From assembly GCA_015061625.1 (NCBI GenBank), contig SUWG01000003.1:1-64000 (forward strand): DNA of 64,000 nucleotides. Reading direction: 5' to 3'. Under the pieces are notes generated by a model. That model was not told where the DNA came from. It made no database searches and saw only the letters and a list, made by a program, of their open reading frames with translations. Both the position numbers and the translations under genes were made by a program. This document shows positions 39,660 through 49,215 of the stretch, piece by piece. This DNA comes from Lentisphaerota bacterium (GTDB lineage: Bacteria; Verrucomicrobiota; Lentisphaeria; Victivallales; Victivallaceae). Every line of letters starts with the position of its first letter. Position 1 is the first letter of the stretch.

Positions 39660-39771
39660 CTTATTGAACTTCTCGTAAGCACAGTTATCTCATCATTGCA
39701 TTTTTTGACACAAAAAACTGCGATTGAAACTAAACAAAGAATACCGCTTTTCTTGAAAAGAGAAGTGGGGT

Positions 39772-39829
39772 TTGGGGAGAGGGGAAAAACCTCTTTTCCC
39801 GTGAAAAGAAGTTTTTCCCCTCTTCCCAA
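39772..39829. repeat. 58-nt hairpin just upstream of the second FTLIELLV codons
   Basis: 27-nt arms TTGGGGAGAGGGGAAAAACCTCTTTTC / GAAAAGAAGTTTTTCCCCTCTTCCCAA, one mismatch plus one G-U, loop CCGT. Confidence 0.92.
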
Positions 39830-40624
39830 GAGCGCATTCACTTTGATAGAATTGCTGGTAGTCATTGCCATCATTGCGATCCTGGCGGCGATTTTGCTTC
39901 CGGCACTCAATTCTGCCAGAGAACGCGGCCGGGCCTCCGCTTGCATCAACAATCTCAAACAGATTGGCAATGCAGCCGGGATGTATGCGGATGATAACGA
40001 TCAGTATATGGCCGGATATTTTATCACTCCGACTTTGAAAAATCAGAATCAACGCTGGGTGGTAAGACTTTTTCAGTATACCGGAAGCAATCCGCACGTT
40101 TGGGTTTGTCCTTCGGCTCCGCAGATGGACAGCAAAGCCATGTCGGCATTGGATTCATCCGGCAGCGGTGATCTGGCAACCAATGATGCTTTGCGGAACA
40201 ATTTGAATCGCACCATCGGTTACGGTATCAATGCCTACGGCTGGCAGGGGATTTATGAAGTCAATGATACCGGATTGTGGGCGTTTCTCTGGTCGATGCA
40301 AAAGGTTGGCAAAATGGGCAATGCCAGCAGTCTGATCTACTCCGGAGATACCACGATCGACAATCAGAGTGATGAGGATTTTGCTCCGGAATCGGCCAAT
40401 AAAAATCAGGAGTATCTGCTCTGGTTTTCAGCCTCGGTTTATCCGACAAGCAGTATGAGTCTGCGTCCGGTACACAGCGGCAACAAGATGATTAATCTGC
40501 TGATGGCCGATGGTCATGTGGAAAATCAGAGTGATACCACTGTCAGAGGATGGGTTGCGGATGCGGCACAGAAAAAATTGCATTTTACGGTACAATAACT
40601 TAATCAAAAAAGAAAGGGGATTGT

Positions 40625-41341
40625 ATGAAAAAGTATCGTTTTACGTTTCATGAATTACTGCTGGTCGCGGCAGTATTCGTCGCCGGAGTGGTATTGACTA
40701 TACCGGTTCTCAGTTCCACGCAGGAGGATGCCACGGCGGCGGCCTGTGCGGATAAGAGCCGTCAACTCGGTGCGGCTTTCGCCGCTTTTGCCAATGGCAA
40801 TGACGGTTTTCTGCCCCGCACCCAGCTCGGGGCCGATCAGAAAGTTGACAATTTGTGGGTGTTGTGGACTTTTGATATGTTGCGCAAAGAATTCATCAAA
40901 GCCGACAATCTTATCTGCCCGGAAGGCGACGCCATGATCTCCGACAACTGGGCGCGCAACAAAGTCAATGCACTTAAACGCGGCTCTTTGCGCAACAGCG
41001 ACGTTTACGCCTATGCATTTTACGGTTACAATGTCATCGGTGCCGGTGGCGGTCTGGCCGGTGAAAGACCGGTGAAACTGGCCGGTTTGAGCAATCGCAT
41101 CATCCTGACTGCGGATTCCTGGGAAGGCAACAATTATCAGATCGCCCGGTACATCGGTGCTTCATGCATCATGAACCGCTACGTCAAGGGGCGCGGTCTG
41201 GTCTATCCTCTGCATGACGGCAAAGCGACTGTTTTGTGGAGCGACGGCAGTGTTTCGTCTGAAGCGGCCGGAGATTTCCCGCATGAATCGTGGAATCACG
41301 GTGTTTTTGCGGTCAGAAGCAACTGGGTAGCAGGAAAATAA
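40625..41341 (+). CDS. Divergent pseudopilin-like protein
   Basis: MKKYRFTFHELLLVAAVFVAGVVLTIPVLSSTQEDATAAACADKSRQLGAAFAAFANGNDGFLP; degenerate prepilin motif keeping F+1 and E+5. Confidence 0.72.
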   Translation: MKKYRFTFHELLLVAAVFVAGVVLTIPVLSSTQEDATAAACADKSRQLGAAFAAFANGNDGFLPRTQLGADQKVDNLWVLWTFDMLRKEFIKADNLICPEGDAMISDNWARNKVNALKRGSLRNSDVYAYAFYGYNVIGAGGGLAGERPVKLAGLSNRIILTADSWEGNNYQIARYIGASCIMNRYVKGRGLVYPLHDGKATVLWSDGSVSSEAAGDFPHESWNHGVFAVRSNWVAGK

Positions 41342-41434
41342 GTGTATCAGGTCACGCTTCGCATAACATTGCTTATGTAGTATGTGAAGCAGTATTTTTT
41401 TCTACAACTAATGATTTTCAACAAGGAGGATTTT

Positions 41435-42181
41435 ATGAAGCGCAATTTGAAATCGTTTAACGTAAGCAATGTTATAGGACATCGCTTCACTCTGATCGAA
41501 TTGCTGGTGGTGATCGCCATTATCGCCATTCTGGCGGCAATTCTGCTCCCGGCTCTCAACTCTGCCCGTGAACGCGGAAGAACTGCCAGTTGTATCAACA
41601 ATCAGAAGCAGATCGGTATTGGTATTTTGCAGTATGCTGCTGACGATGATGATAAATTGCCTCCCGGATTGTATGTCAAAGTTAACAGCACCTGGTTCAG
41701 TTGGAATTATCCTTTGTTGCGTGATGGTTATATAAGTCAGACTACGTTGATTTGTCCGACCGGAGAAGGATTGGTTTCCGGAACAGGTATCGCCAAATTG
41801 GAGGCTTTACGCAGCACTGATGTTTCGGTATACAACAGTGCATTCAATTATCCTCTTTACGGTTATAACGGTTGGTTTTTGACGATCGGTAACTTTCAGC
41901 CCCGTGTGGCAAAGGTCGGAAAACTTGAACGTAATGTGATCATGACCACCGACTCGGTAAATATGAGTGGATATCCTGCCAATTATGTCGGTGGTCCCCG
42001 TATCAGTTCTGACTCTAACGGCAGGGATAGTTATGTTTCATTGCGTCACAGCGGCAAGACTTCTGTGTTGTGGACGGATGGTCATGTTTCCAATGAAAGC
42101 GGTGGCAATGATGATACAGTCGCTCATGAGAAAGAGTTCTTTGCTGATGTCAATCATTGGAAACATACGGACAATCTTTGA
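41435..42181 (+). CDS. Pseudopilin-like protein
   Basis: [51 protein letters not shown] before ATG 41435. Confidence 0.9.
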   Translation: MKRNLKSFNVSNVIGHRFTLIELLVVIAIIAILAAILLPALNSARERGRTASCINNQKQIGIGILQYAADDDDKLPPGLYVKVNSTWFSWNYPLLRDGYISQTTLICPTGEGLVSGTGIAKLEALRSTDVSVYNSAFNYPLYGYNGWFLTIGNFQPRVAKVGKLERNVIMTTDSVNMSGYPANYVGGPRISSDSNGRDSYVSLRHSGKTSVLWTDGHVSNESGGNDDTVAHEKEFFADVNHWKHTDNL

Positions 42182-42196
42182 AAAGGTTGATTTTAG

Positions 42197-45100
42197 ATGA
42201 AAAAATTGCTCACAGTTTTTCTTGCGCTGATTTCGGCGGTACTTGCAGCCGGGGATGCTCCGGCGGCCTCTGCGCCGCCGAGTTATCTGGTCATTTTGCA
42301 GCGTGATACCATGAATATCCGGGATCACGCCTCTTTGGCCCCATCCCGGGAGTTGCGCCGGGAACTTGACCGCCTCGGTATCGTTGGCGGTATGCTGCCG
42401 CTGGATTCCCGGATCACGCTGGATGAACTCAAACGCTACAATTTTGTCGTTCTCGGCATCGACCAGAGTGACTTCAAATTGAGTTTGAGCGAAGAACAGG
42501 CCACCAATCTCGGCCGTCTGCTCGCTGAATATGTCCGTCAGGGCGGCGGCTTATTCATCACCCGTAACGGCGGTTATCAATTCGGTCAGGATATCACGGC
42601 TCTCAACCATATCCTTGCTCCATTCGGTGCATCCGTGCTGGATGAGCAGCTCGTTGACCGCACCAATCAGCACCGCGGCGCGGGATGCAACGTTTTCTGG
42701 ACGGGTAATATCGTGCAGAATCACCCCATTACGCAGGGCGTAAGAGGCCTGTTCCTGCCGGAACCCCACGGCGTCTATCCCCGTTATACCGACTTTGCCA
42801 GCCCGATAAGAGTGGATGACAACTGGCAGGTTTTGGCCAGAATGGAAAACAGCGGCGGCTCCTACCACCGCCCCAAAGGCGGCAAGGTGCATCCCATTAC
42901 TGACGGCTCATATTCCTCGGCGGCACCCTTTCTGGCGGTGCGTGATTTCGGCGAGGGCAAAGTGGTGCTTTTTCCGGTCACTGCTCCGATGTACTGGCAG
43001 GAAACGCATCATCCGTTTTTCGCTGACGGCCGTTTCATTGCCGGGGATGCTTCGGGCAAACCGGCCGACGGACTCAAACTTATCGTCAATATCATGCAGT
43101 ATCTGTCAACTTGTGCGCAAGGCAAATTCGGCGGATTCAATTCACCTTACAACTTCAATGCTCCCCCGCCGCCGGTATTGGGTTCACGGGGCGTGGATTG
43201 GGATGCAGTCAGATTCCAGTCGGTCTACGGCAGACAGTATATCGGTCTGATCGGGGCGAAAAGCAACCTTTCCGGCGGCAAAGGCACACCGCAGGAGTTT
43301 ATCGCCGCGGCGAAAGCGGCGGGGTACAACTTCATCGTTTTTGCCGAGGATTTTGCCCAGTTGACCGAGGAGGAGTACAATACTCTCAAAGCGATCTGTG
43401 CCGCCGCCAAAGCCCCCGGATTCCGGGCATATCCCGGCTTCCGTTACACTGACGAGACCGGTTGCCAATGGCTGGCATTTTCCGAAAATACCAACTATCC
43501 GTTACCGGCATGGCGCAGTGTGAGATTCCCCGGCAGATTGATCAACAACAATCCGCTTTCCCGCGGTTGGAACTGGGCTCCGGTGGTATTGCTCAAGAGC
43601 AATCTCAATCCGCAGGAGCCGTGGTATAAAGGCAACTACAAATTCATTGCCACGCACACCTACGAAAACGGCCGTCTGGTCGATGATTCGGTGATGAATT
43701 ATCTGGCGTTGAATACCAGCCGTTTCTGCCTTTCCCCCGTGGCGGTGCATCTGATCGATGATCCGGCGCAGGTGGCAAGTGCCAGAAACAACGGTATGCA
43801 AAGTGTCGTGCGCTGGCCGGATGATGATGTGATCAAAGCCTATACCGGCAGATATTGCGATTACCGGGGCAGTTATGTCTGGTTCAGACCGACCTATGTG
43901 ACTGCCGGGCCGGAGATCCGCAACTTTGCCATTGCCAATTTCGGCACCAGCGATCTGGCGGTGAAGGGCAATGACCGGATCCGTATCTACTTCAATATCC
44001 ATTCGCCGCTGGGCATCCGGGAGATCATTCTGCATGACGGCGACAAATCGACGCCGTTCCGCCGGTTCCTGCCCAACGGGGCAAAAGATTTCGAGGTGAC
44101 TTTTGACAGTTTCCACCTTGACCGCCGGGCATTCATTCTGGAAATTACGGATATGGCGGGCAATAAATGCGTGTCGCAGGAAGCGTGGACGAGTATCAGC
44201 GAGAGCGAATTCGGCCGTTGTTCGGATAATATCAACACCATGCCGCGCGGCAAGTGGTGGGGTACGCCGGATGGCAAACACAATATGCGCGCTTTGGAAG
44301 ATTACATGGTCAGCCGTGATTTCCGCTACTGCGGAGTGCCGATTTTCAACACCATCGGCCCGGAAGGCAGTCATCCGAGAGTGCGTCATGTCAAGGTGCT
44401 TTCCAGCCGCTTCTGTCTCATTGTGGATTGCTACATCGACAAGCACTTTATCGGCAAGACCAGTCCCAACCACGACCGCAACGACGATCCGCTGGAGTTG
44501 CGTGACAACCGCTTCTACTCCGGCGTGGTGCGCCACATATTTTTCACCGGCCGTCAGGATTCATCGTTCTTCACGCTGGTCGAGGGTAATTTTGATATCA
44601 AGCGGTCATTCATCGACCGGCCGACCGTAGTGACGTTATTTTCCCGCAAAAATGCGTCGAATTTCACCTATACCCGGTTGAATGGTCAGTGCGCCGATGT
44701 CGATCTGCTCCAAACTTCGCTGCCGATGGCGATCCGGATACCGAGAACCGGTTTTGCCGCCATCCATCCCAACGCATTCAGTGGCGCGCCCGGATTTTTC
44801 GCATTGAGCAACAACCTGACCGCATGGGTACGAAATCTCGGTAATTATAACTATTCGCTCAATGGGGTGATCGGAGAAAACGGCATGGTTCAATTCCGGG
44901 CGGGAACGAAATTGCAATACCGTTATATTTCGGTTTGCGGTACATTCAATTCCAATCCCGGAGCGGAATTCATGACTGAAATGCGCGACGGTCTGGGTAT
45001 CGGCTGCGCACCGGCTTATACGGTCACGGCTTCGATCGGTCAATTCCGCACGGAAGATGGCATTTTGCGTCTGACTCCGGATAACGGATCATTCCGCGGT

Positions 45101-45562
45101 ACGACGACGGCGGCCGATCTGCCGATCGATCTGCCGGTGATCATGAGCGATCTCAACCCCAACTGGGATGCCGGTATCGTCTATTACGGCAAAAATCAGA
45201 TCCGGACTCCGATGTATTCGACCAATGAATATCTCCAGCGCAGTATATTCATGCACGATGTGGAGCATCAGGATCTGCTGATCCACATCCCCGTGCTGGA
45301 AGATGGCAATAGTTATTTGCAGATCGAAACGTCAAGGGCCAGAGATCTTTTCATCGGCAATTTGCTTATCTGCGATGCTCCGCAGGTCAGACTGACGGTG
45401 GTCGATACCACCGCCGGAAAACGCAAGATCGAAGTGCATAACCCGACCGATCAGGTGGTGCGCACGACGGTGCGTCCGGCACGGGGATTCACTTTGCTTG
45501 GCGATTTCGCCCGCACCGTGGAAGTCCAGCCCGGCAGTTCACTGATCGTCGAATTGCCGTAA
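42197..45562 (+). CDS. Large secreted protein with GATase-like/ThuA-like N-terminal region; function unknown
   Basis: 1121 aa, signal peptide MKKLLTVFLALISAVLAAG; LLAEYVRQGGGLFITRNGGYQFGQD; FGEGKVVLFPV. Confidence 0.55.
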   Translation: MKKLLTVFLALISAVLAAGDAPAASAPPSYLVILQRDTMNIRDHASLAPSRELRRELDRLGIVGGMLPLDSRITLDELKRYNFVVLGIDQSDFKLSLSEEQATNLGRLLAEYVRQGGGLFITRNGGYQFGQDITALNHILAPFGASVLDEQLVDRTNQHRGAGCNVFWTGNIVQNHPITQGVRGLFLPEPHGVYPRYTDFASPIRVDDNWQVLARMENSGGSYHRPKGGKVHPITDGSYSSAAPFLAVRDFGEGKVVLFPVTAPMYWQETHHPFFADGRFIAGDASGKPADGLKLIVNIMQYLSTCAQGKFGGFNSPYNFNAPPPPVLGSRGVDWDAVRFQSVYGRQYIGLIGAKSNLSGGKGTPQEFIAAAKAAGYNFIVFAEDFAQLTEEEYNTLKAICAAAKAPGFRAYPGFRYTDETGCQWLAFSENTNYPLPAWRSVRFPGRLINNNPLSRGWNWAPVVLLKSNLNPQEPWYKGNYKFIATHTYENGRLVDDSVMNYLALNTSRFCLSPVAVHLIDDPAQVASARNNGMQSVVRWPDDDVIKAYTGRYCDYRGSYVWFRPTYVTAGPEIRNFAIANFGTSDLAVKGNDRIRIYFNIHSPLGIREIILHDGDKSTPFRRFLPNGAKDFEVTFDSFHLDRRAFILEITDMAGNKCVSQEAWTSISESEFGRCSDNINTMPRGKWWGTPDGKHNMRALEDYMVSRDFRYCGVPIFNTIGPEGSHPRVRHVKVLSSRFCLIVDCYIDKHFIGKTSPNHDRNDDPLELRDNRFYSGVVRHIFFTGRQDSSFFTLVEGNFDIKRSFIDRPTVVTLFSRKNASNFTYTRLNGQCADVDLLQTSLPMAIRIPRTGFAAIHPNAFSGAPGFFALSNNLTAWVRNLGNYNYSLNGVIGENGMVQFRAGTKLQYRYISVCGTFNSNPGAEFMTEMRDGLGIGCAPAYTVTASIGQFRTEDGILRLTPDNGSFRGTTTAADLPIDLPVIMSDLNPNWDAGIVYYGKNQIRTPMYSTNEYLQRSIFMHDVEHQDLLIHIPVLEDGNSYLQIETSRARDLFIGNLLICDAPQVRLTVVDTTAGKRKIEVHNPTDQVVRTTVRPARGFTLLGDFARTVEVQPGSSLIVELP

Positions 45563-45590
45563 GAGCTGTAAATATATGGTGTTTGCATAC

Positions 45591-45622
45591 GGAAAAAGTT
45601 CCCCTGACGGGGGGCTTTTTCC
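45591..45622. terminator. Strong hairpin between CDSs, possible attenuator/terminator
   Basis: GGAAAAAGttCCCC-TGAC-GGGGggCTTTTTCC. Confidence 0.6.
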
Positions 45623-45658
45623 GGTGTTGTTTTATGGAATTAAGGAGTTTGGTTGCAG

Positions 45659-47212
45659 ATGAGTTCAGTAAGGGAAAAGGCCCGGTTGGCAGGAACCGGG
45701 GAAAATGAGTGGTTCTTTGATTTCGGCAAGGCGGCTTTCGGCCGGTTGGTTGTGGAACTGGATGCCGCAGAAAGCGGCGTGATCGGAATCAGTCTGGGCG
45801 AATGTATCAAAGATGGCAGAGTCGATCCCGCTCCCGGCGGATTCCGCCGCTATTTTCATACGCAATATGAGGTGAAATGCGGGAAAAACTCATTTGAAGT
45901 GCAGTTCCCGCCGCATCAGGCTCCCAATCCGGCATTGAAAAAGTGTCTGCCGCCGGAAGGGATCGAGATCATGCCCTTCCGTTATGCGCAGATCAACGGG
46001 GAAAATATCATTTCCGCCGGGGTGGAGAGATTGTCATACTTCGGCAACTTCAATGATGAAGCGGCGGAATTTGAGAGTTCTTCAGCGGCACTCAATGAAG
46101 TTTGGGAATTTTGCAAATACTCCATCAAGGCGACCAACGTTTTCGATTGCTATGTTGACGGCGACCGTGAGCGTCTGCCTTATGAGGGCGATGCCTACAT
46201 CAATCAGCTCGGTCACTTTTGCTGTGATGCCGATTACGCCAAGGCCGCCAACACCATTGAACGGGTGTTGAATGTGCCGACCTGGCCGATCGAATGGCGG
46301 CTGCTGATGCCGGTGATCGTGCGCGATTATGTGCTTTACTCCGGTGACATAACGCATTTGAACCGGTGGAAAGCGTTGCTTGACGAGTGCCTTTTTATGG
46401 ATAAATGCGGCGGCAACGGTTTGCTGCCGGAGAAATTCGATTATGTCAAAAACGGTGAAAATGTCCGCACGATCATCGACTGGCCGGTCGGTGAAAGGGA
46501 TAATTGCGAATTCGGTTCATACATGACCGTACCCAACTGTTATCTTTATGAAGCACTGCTGGCGATGAATGAGTTGTACGGGGATGAAATGTATCTGACC
46601 AAAGCCGCCGTGATCAAGGCGGCTTTGCATCGTTATTTGAAAAAGGATGGCATATTTGTCGATTCGGATTCCTCGGCGCACAGTTCCATTCATTCTCTGG
46701 TTTTCCCCATTGCTTTTGATGTGGCGGATGAGGCGGATTGGAATAATTTGAGACCTTTGATCGAAGCCAAAGGTATGCCCTGCAGTGTTTATGCCGCGCA
46801 GTATGTTCTGGATGCCTGTTTCATCTGCGGTCTGGAACAGCACGCCATAAAACTTATTTCCCGCCGGGGTGAACGCTCATGGCTGGGGATGATCGATCAG
46901 GGGTCGACGATCAGCATGGAAGCGTGGAGCAATGAATTGAAACCCAATCAGGATTGGAACCATGCATGGGGAGCGGCTCCGGCCAATGTCATCCCCCGGC
47001 GGTTGTGCGGCATCCGGCCGGTGAAAGATGGTTTTGGCGAATTCATCGTTGAGCCGAAGCCGGGCGATCTGGAGTTTTTCCGTTTCCGTCAGCCGACACT
47101 GCATGGTGCGGTCACGGTGGAATACCGTAAAGGTGAGGGTACGACGGTGACTCTGCCGGATGGTAAACGTGAAAAATTTTCCGGGAGTTCAAAAATTTTC
47201 AAATTGGCATGA
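45659..47212 (+). CDS. Alpha-L-rhamnosidase-like protein (GH78-type six-hairpin glycosidase)
   Basis: NVFDCYVDGDRERLPYEGDAYI; SMEAWSNELKPNQDWNHAWGAAPANVIPRRLCGIRPV. Confidence 0.82.
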   Translation: MSSVREKARLAGTGENEWFFDFGKAAFGRLVVELDAAESGVIGISLGECIKDGRVDPAPGGFRRYFHTQYEVKCGKNSFEVQFPPHQAPNPALKKCLPPEGIEIMPFRYAQINGENIISAGVERLSYFGNFNDEAAEFESSSAALNEVWEFCKYSIKATNVFDCYVDGDRERLPYEGDAYINQLGHFCCDADYAKAANTIERVLNVPTWPIEWRLLMPVIVRDYVLYSGDITHLNRWKALLDECLFMDKCGGNGLLPEKFDYVKNGENVRTIIDWPVGERDNCEFGSYMTVPNCYLYEALLAMNELYGDEMYLTKAAVIKAALHRYLKKDGIFVDSDSSAHSSIHSLVFPIAFDVADEADWNNLRPLIEAKGMPCSVYAAQYVLDACFICGLEQHAIKLISRRGERSWLGMIDQGSTISMEAWSNELKPNQDWNHAWGAAPANVIPRRLCGIRPVKDGFGEFIVEPKPGDLEFFRFRQPTLHGAVTVEYRKGEGTTVTLPDGKREKFSGSSKIFKLA

Positions 47213-47235
47213 GATCAAGATATCGGAGGTAGAGT

Positions 47236-49215
47236 ATGAAAAAGTGTATTCTGTCATTTCTGTTGCTGTTCTGTATGGCATTGTCGGCGGATGTGATTCT
47301 TTCACCGCTGTTTTCCGATCATGCAGTGCTGGCAAGAAAAAGTGTGGTTCCCATCTGGGGCAAAGCGGCTCCGGGCGAATATGTGGAAGTTTCCATCGCC
47401 GGAGTTACGGGCCGCACCAGAGCGGATATCCGGGGCAGATGGATCGTGCGGCTGGATCTTTCCAAATGCGGCAACGGTCCGTTTGAATTGCGGGCCAATG
47501 ATGCGGTTTCCCGTGATGTGCTTATCGGTGAAGTATTTCTGGCTTCCGGGCAGAGCAATATGACTTTGCAATTCCGCAATGTCTATGATTGGTCCGAAAT
47601 CGCCCGCCAGTCGGCCGATAACGGATTCCGGTATTTTGATGTCGGCCGCAAATGGGTACCGACTCCACAGGAGGAGGTCACGGGCAAATGGGAGATCGTT
47701 TCTCCGGAAAATGTGTGGCGTTTTTCCGCATTGGCTTATCTTTTCGGCCGGGAATTGCGCCGGGAACTGGGTAGTCCTGTGGGGATCGTCCACGCTTCGC
47801 TGGGGGGAACGCCCATTGACGGCTGGATGAGTGTGGAAAGCATCGCTCCTTTTGCCGACCGGCTGGCTCTCAAAGAGCGCGGCGAAGCACATATGGCGGC
47901 ATTTCCGGGCAAAGAGGCGGCATTTTTGCGTGATTATCCGTTGTGGGAAAAGAATCTCGGTCGTGATTTGCCCCGTCCGGCAACTGTACCGCAGGTCTCT
48001 TGGGGGCGTCGCAAGGTCGGCGGTCAGTTGTCAAATACCGGCGGTGCGGTGTGGATAAGATTCAAGACCGATTTGAGTGAAGCTGAAGTGCGTCAGGGAA
48101 TAAGTGTGGTGATCGGCCGCCCGGATTGCATTATCGATATCTACATCAATGGCCGCCGGGCCAGCGGCAACAATCTTGGCACAGTAGCGCGGAAAAAGGT
48201 GTTTTTTGCCATGCCCCGGCAGGGAGCGAATGTCGGTGAAAACGAGATCGCCATCCGCTTCTTTTCTTCCGGAAATGAGGTAAAAGTGCCGATGCCATTC
48301 AACTTCGGCAAAAAGATTTTCCGGGAAGGGGAAGGCGAGTGGGAAGTTTATGTGGAAAAAGAGTTTCCCGCTCTGACCGCTGAACAGCAATCTTCCAGAC
48401 CGGTATTCAATGAGGCATTTTTGAGCATGGAGCGTTATCCGTGTCAGTTGTATAACGGCATGATCCATCCGCTGCATCCGCTGGCTCTGACCGGTGTGAT
48501 CTGGTATCAGGGTGAGCATGAGGCTAACCGCCCGGATTTCTACCGTCAGGCATTCCCCCGTCTGATAACTGACTGGCGTCAGCGTTTTGAAGATCCGGAA
48601 CTGCCCTTTTTCTTCTGTCAGTTGGCGGCATTCCATCCCAAGACCAATGATCCGGCCAATGCCGGTTGGGCCGCCCAGCGTGATGCCCAGGGCAGTGTGT
48701 TGAATTTGCGTAATACGGCGATGGTGATCATTACCGATGCCGGAGAAAGTGATGATATCCATCCGGTAGACAAACACACTCCGGCCCGCCGCATGGCGGC
48801 CTGTGCATTGGCGATGATCTACAAGCGTGATGTGCAGTACCGGGCCCCGGAAGCCCGTTGTGCCAGAGGTGAACAGAACGGAGTGGTCGCAGTTTATTTT
48901 GATTGTTTCAATACGTCATTGACGGCCCGTCCGGTGGCAACCGAGTATTATGTCCGGCGCAGTGCCGGGCGCAAAGCCCCGCTGGTGCGCAACAGTCCGG
49001 AAGCACAGGTGGAAAATGTCGCCCTGTGCGGCTCTGACGGCAGATGGTTCTGGGCCAAAGAGGCCCGGATCATCGGTAATATGCTGATCGCCAGTTCGCC
49101 GGAAGTTCCCCGGCCGGTAAAGATCCGCTACAACTGGAACAGCAATCCGTCGGGCAATCTTTTCGGCGAAAACGGCTTTCCGGTCAATCAATTTGAACTT
49201 GACGTGCAGCGATGA
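47236..49215 (+). CDS. Secreted sialate O-acetylesterase-like SGNH esterase
   Basis: Signal peptide; LASGQSNMTLQFRNV; VIWYQGEHEANRP; DIHPVDKHTPARR. Confidence 0.85.
   Translation: MKKCILSFLLLFCMALSADVILSPLFSDHAVLARKSVVPIWGKAAPGEYVEVSIAGVTGRTRADIRGRWIVRLDLSKCGNGPFELRANDAVSRDVLIGEVFLASGQSNMTLQFRNVYDWSEIARQSADNGFRYFDVGRKWVPTPQEEVTGKWEIVSPENVWRFSALAYLFGRELRRELGSPVGIVHASLGGTPIDGWMSVESIAPFADRLALKERGEAHMAAFPGKEAAFLRDYPLWEKNLGRDLPRPATVPQVSWGRRKVGGQLSNTGGAVWIRFKTDLSEAEVRQGISVVIGRPDCIIDIYINGRRASGNNLGTVARKKVFFAMPRQGANVGENEIAIRFFSSGNEVKVPMPFNFGKKIFREGEGEWEVYVEKEFPALTAEQQSSRPVFNEAFLSMERYPCQLYNGMIHPLHPLALTGVIWYQGEHEANRPDFYRQAFPRLITDWRQRFEDPELPFFFCQLAAFHPKTNDPANAGWAAQRDAQGSVLNLRNTAMVIITDAGESDDIHPVDKHTPARRMAACALAMIYKRDVQYRAPEARCARGEQNGVVAVYFDCFNTSLTARPVATEYYVRRSAGRKAPLVRNSPEAQVENVALCGSDGRWFWAKEARIIGNMLIASSPEVPRPVKIRYNWNSNPSGNLFGENGFPVNQFELDVQR

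Larger units (their letters stand above)
39572..40598 (+). pseudogene. Pseudopilin-like gene with split leader, frameshifted by a 34-bp tandem duplication (possible phase-variable gene rather than a dead gene)
   Basis: ATG 39572 reads [20 protein letters not shown]; removing one 34-bp copy gives [34 protein letters not shown]...[36 protein letters not shown]. Confidence 0.75.

Noticed and set aside
39572-39860. Insertion sequence within the pilin leader
   Set aside because: Insert is too short to encode a transposase, and the flanking FTLIELLV codons are not identical DNA repeats, so a recent IS/MITE insertion with target duplication is not supported.
1-40598. Diversity-generating retroelement as explanation for split pilin leaders
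   Set aside because: No reverse transcriptase, Avd or template repeat seen in the window, and differences between motif copies are synonymous rather than adenine-directed.
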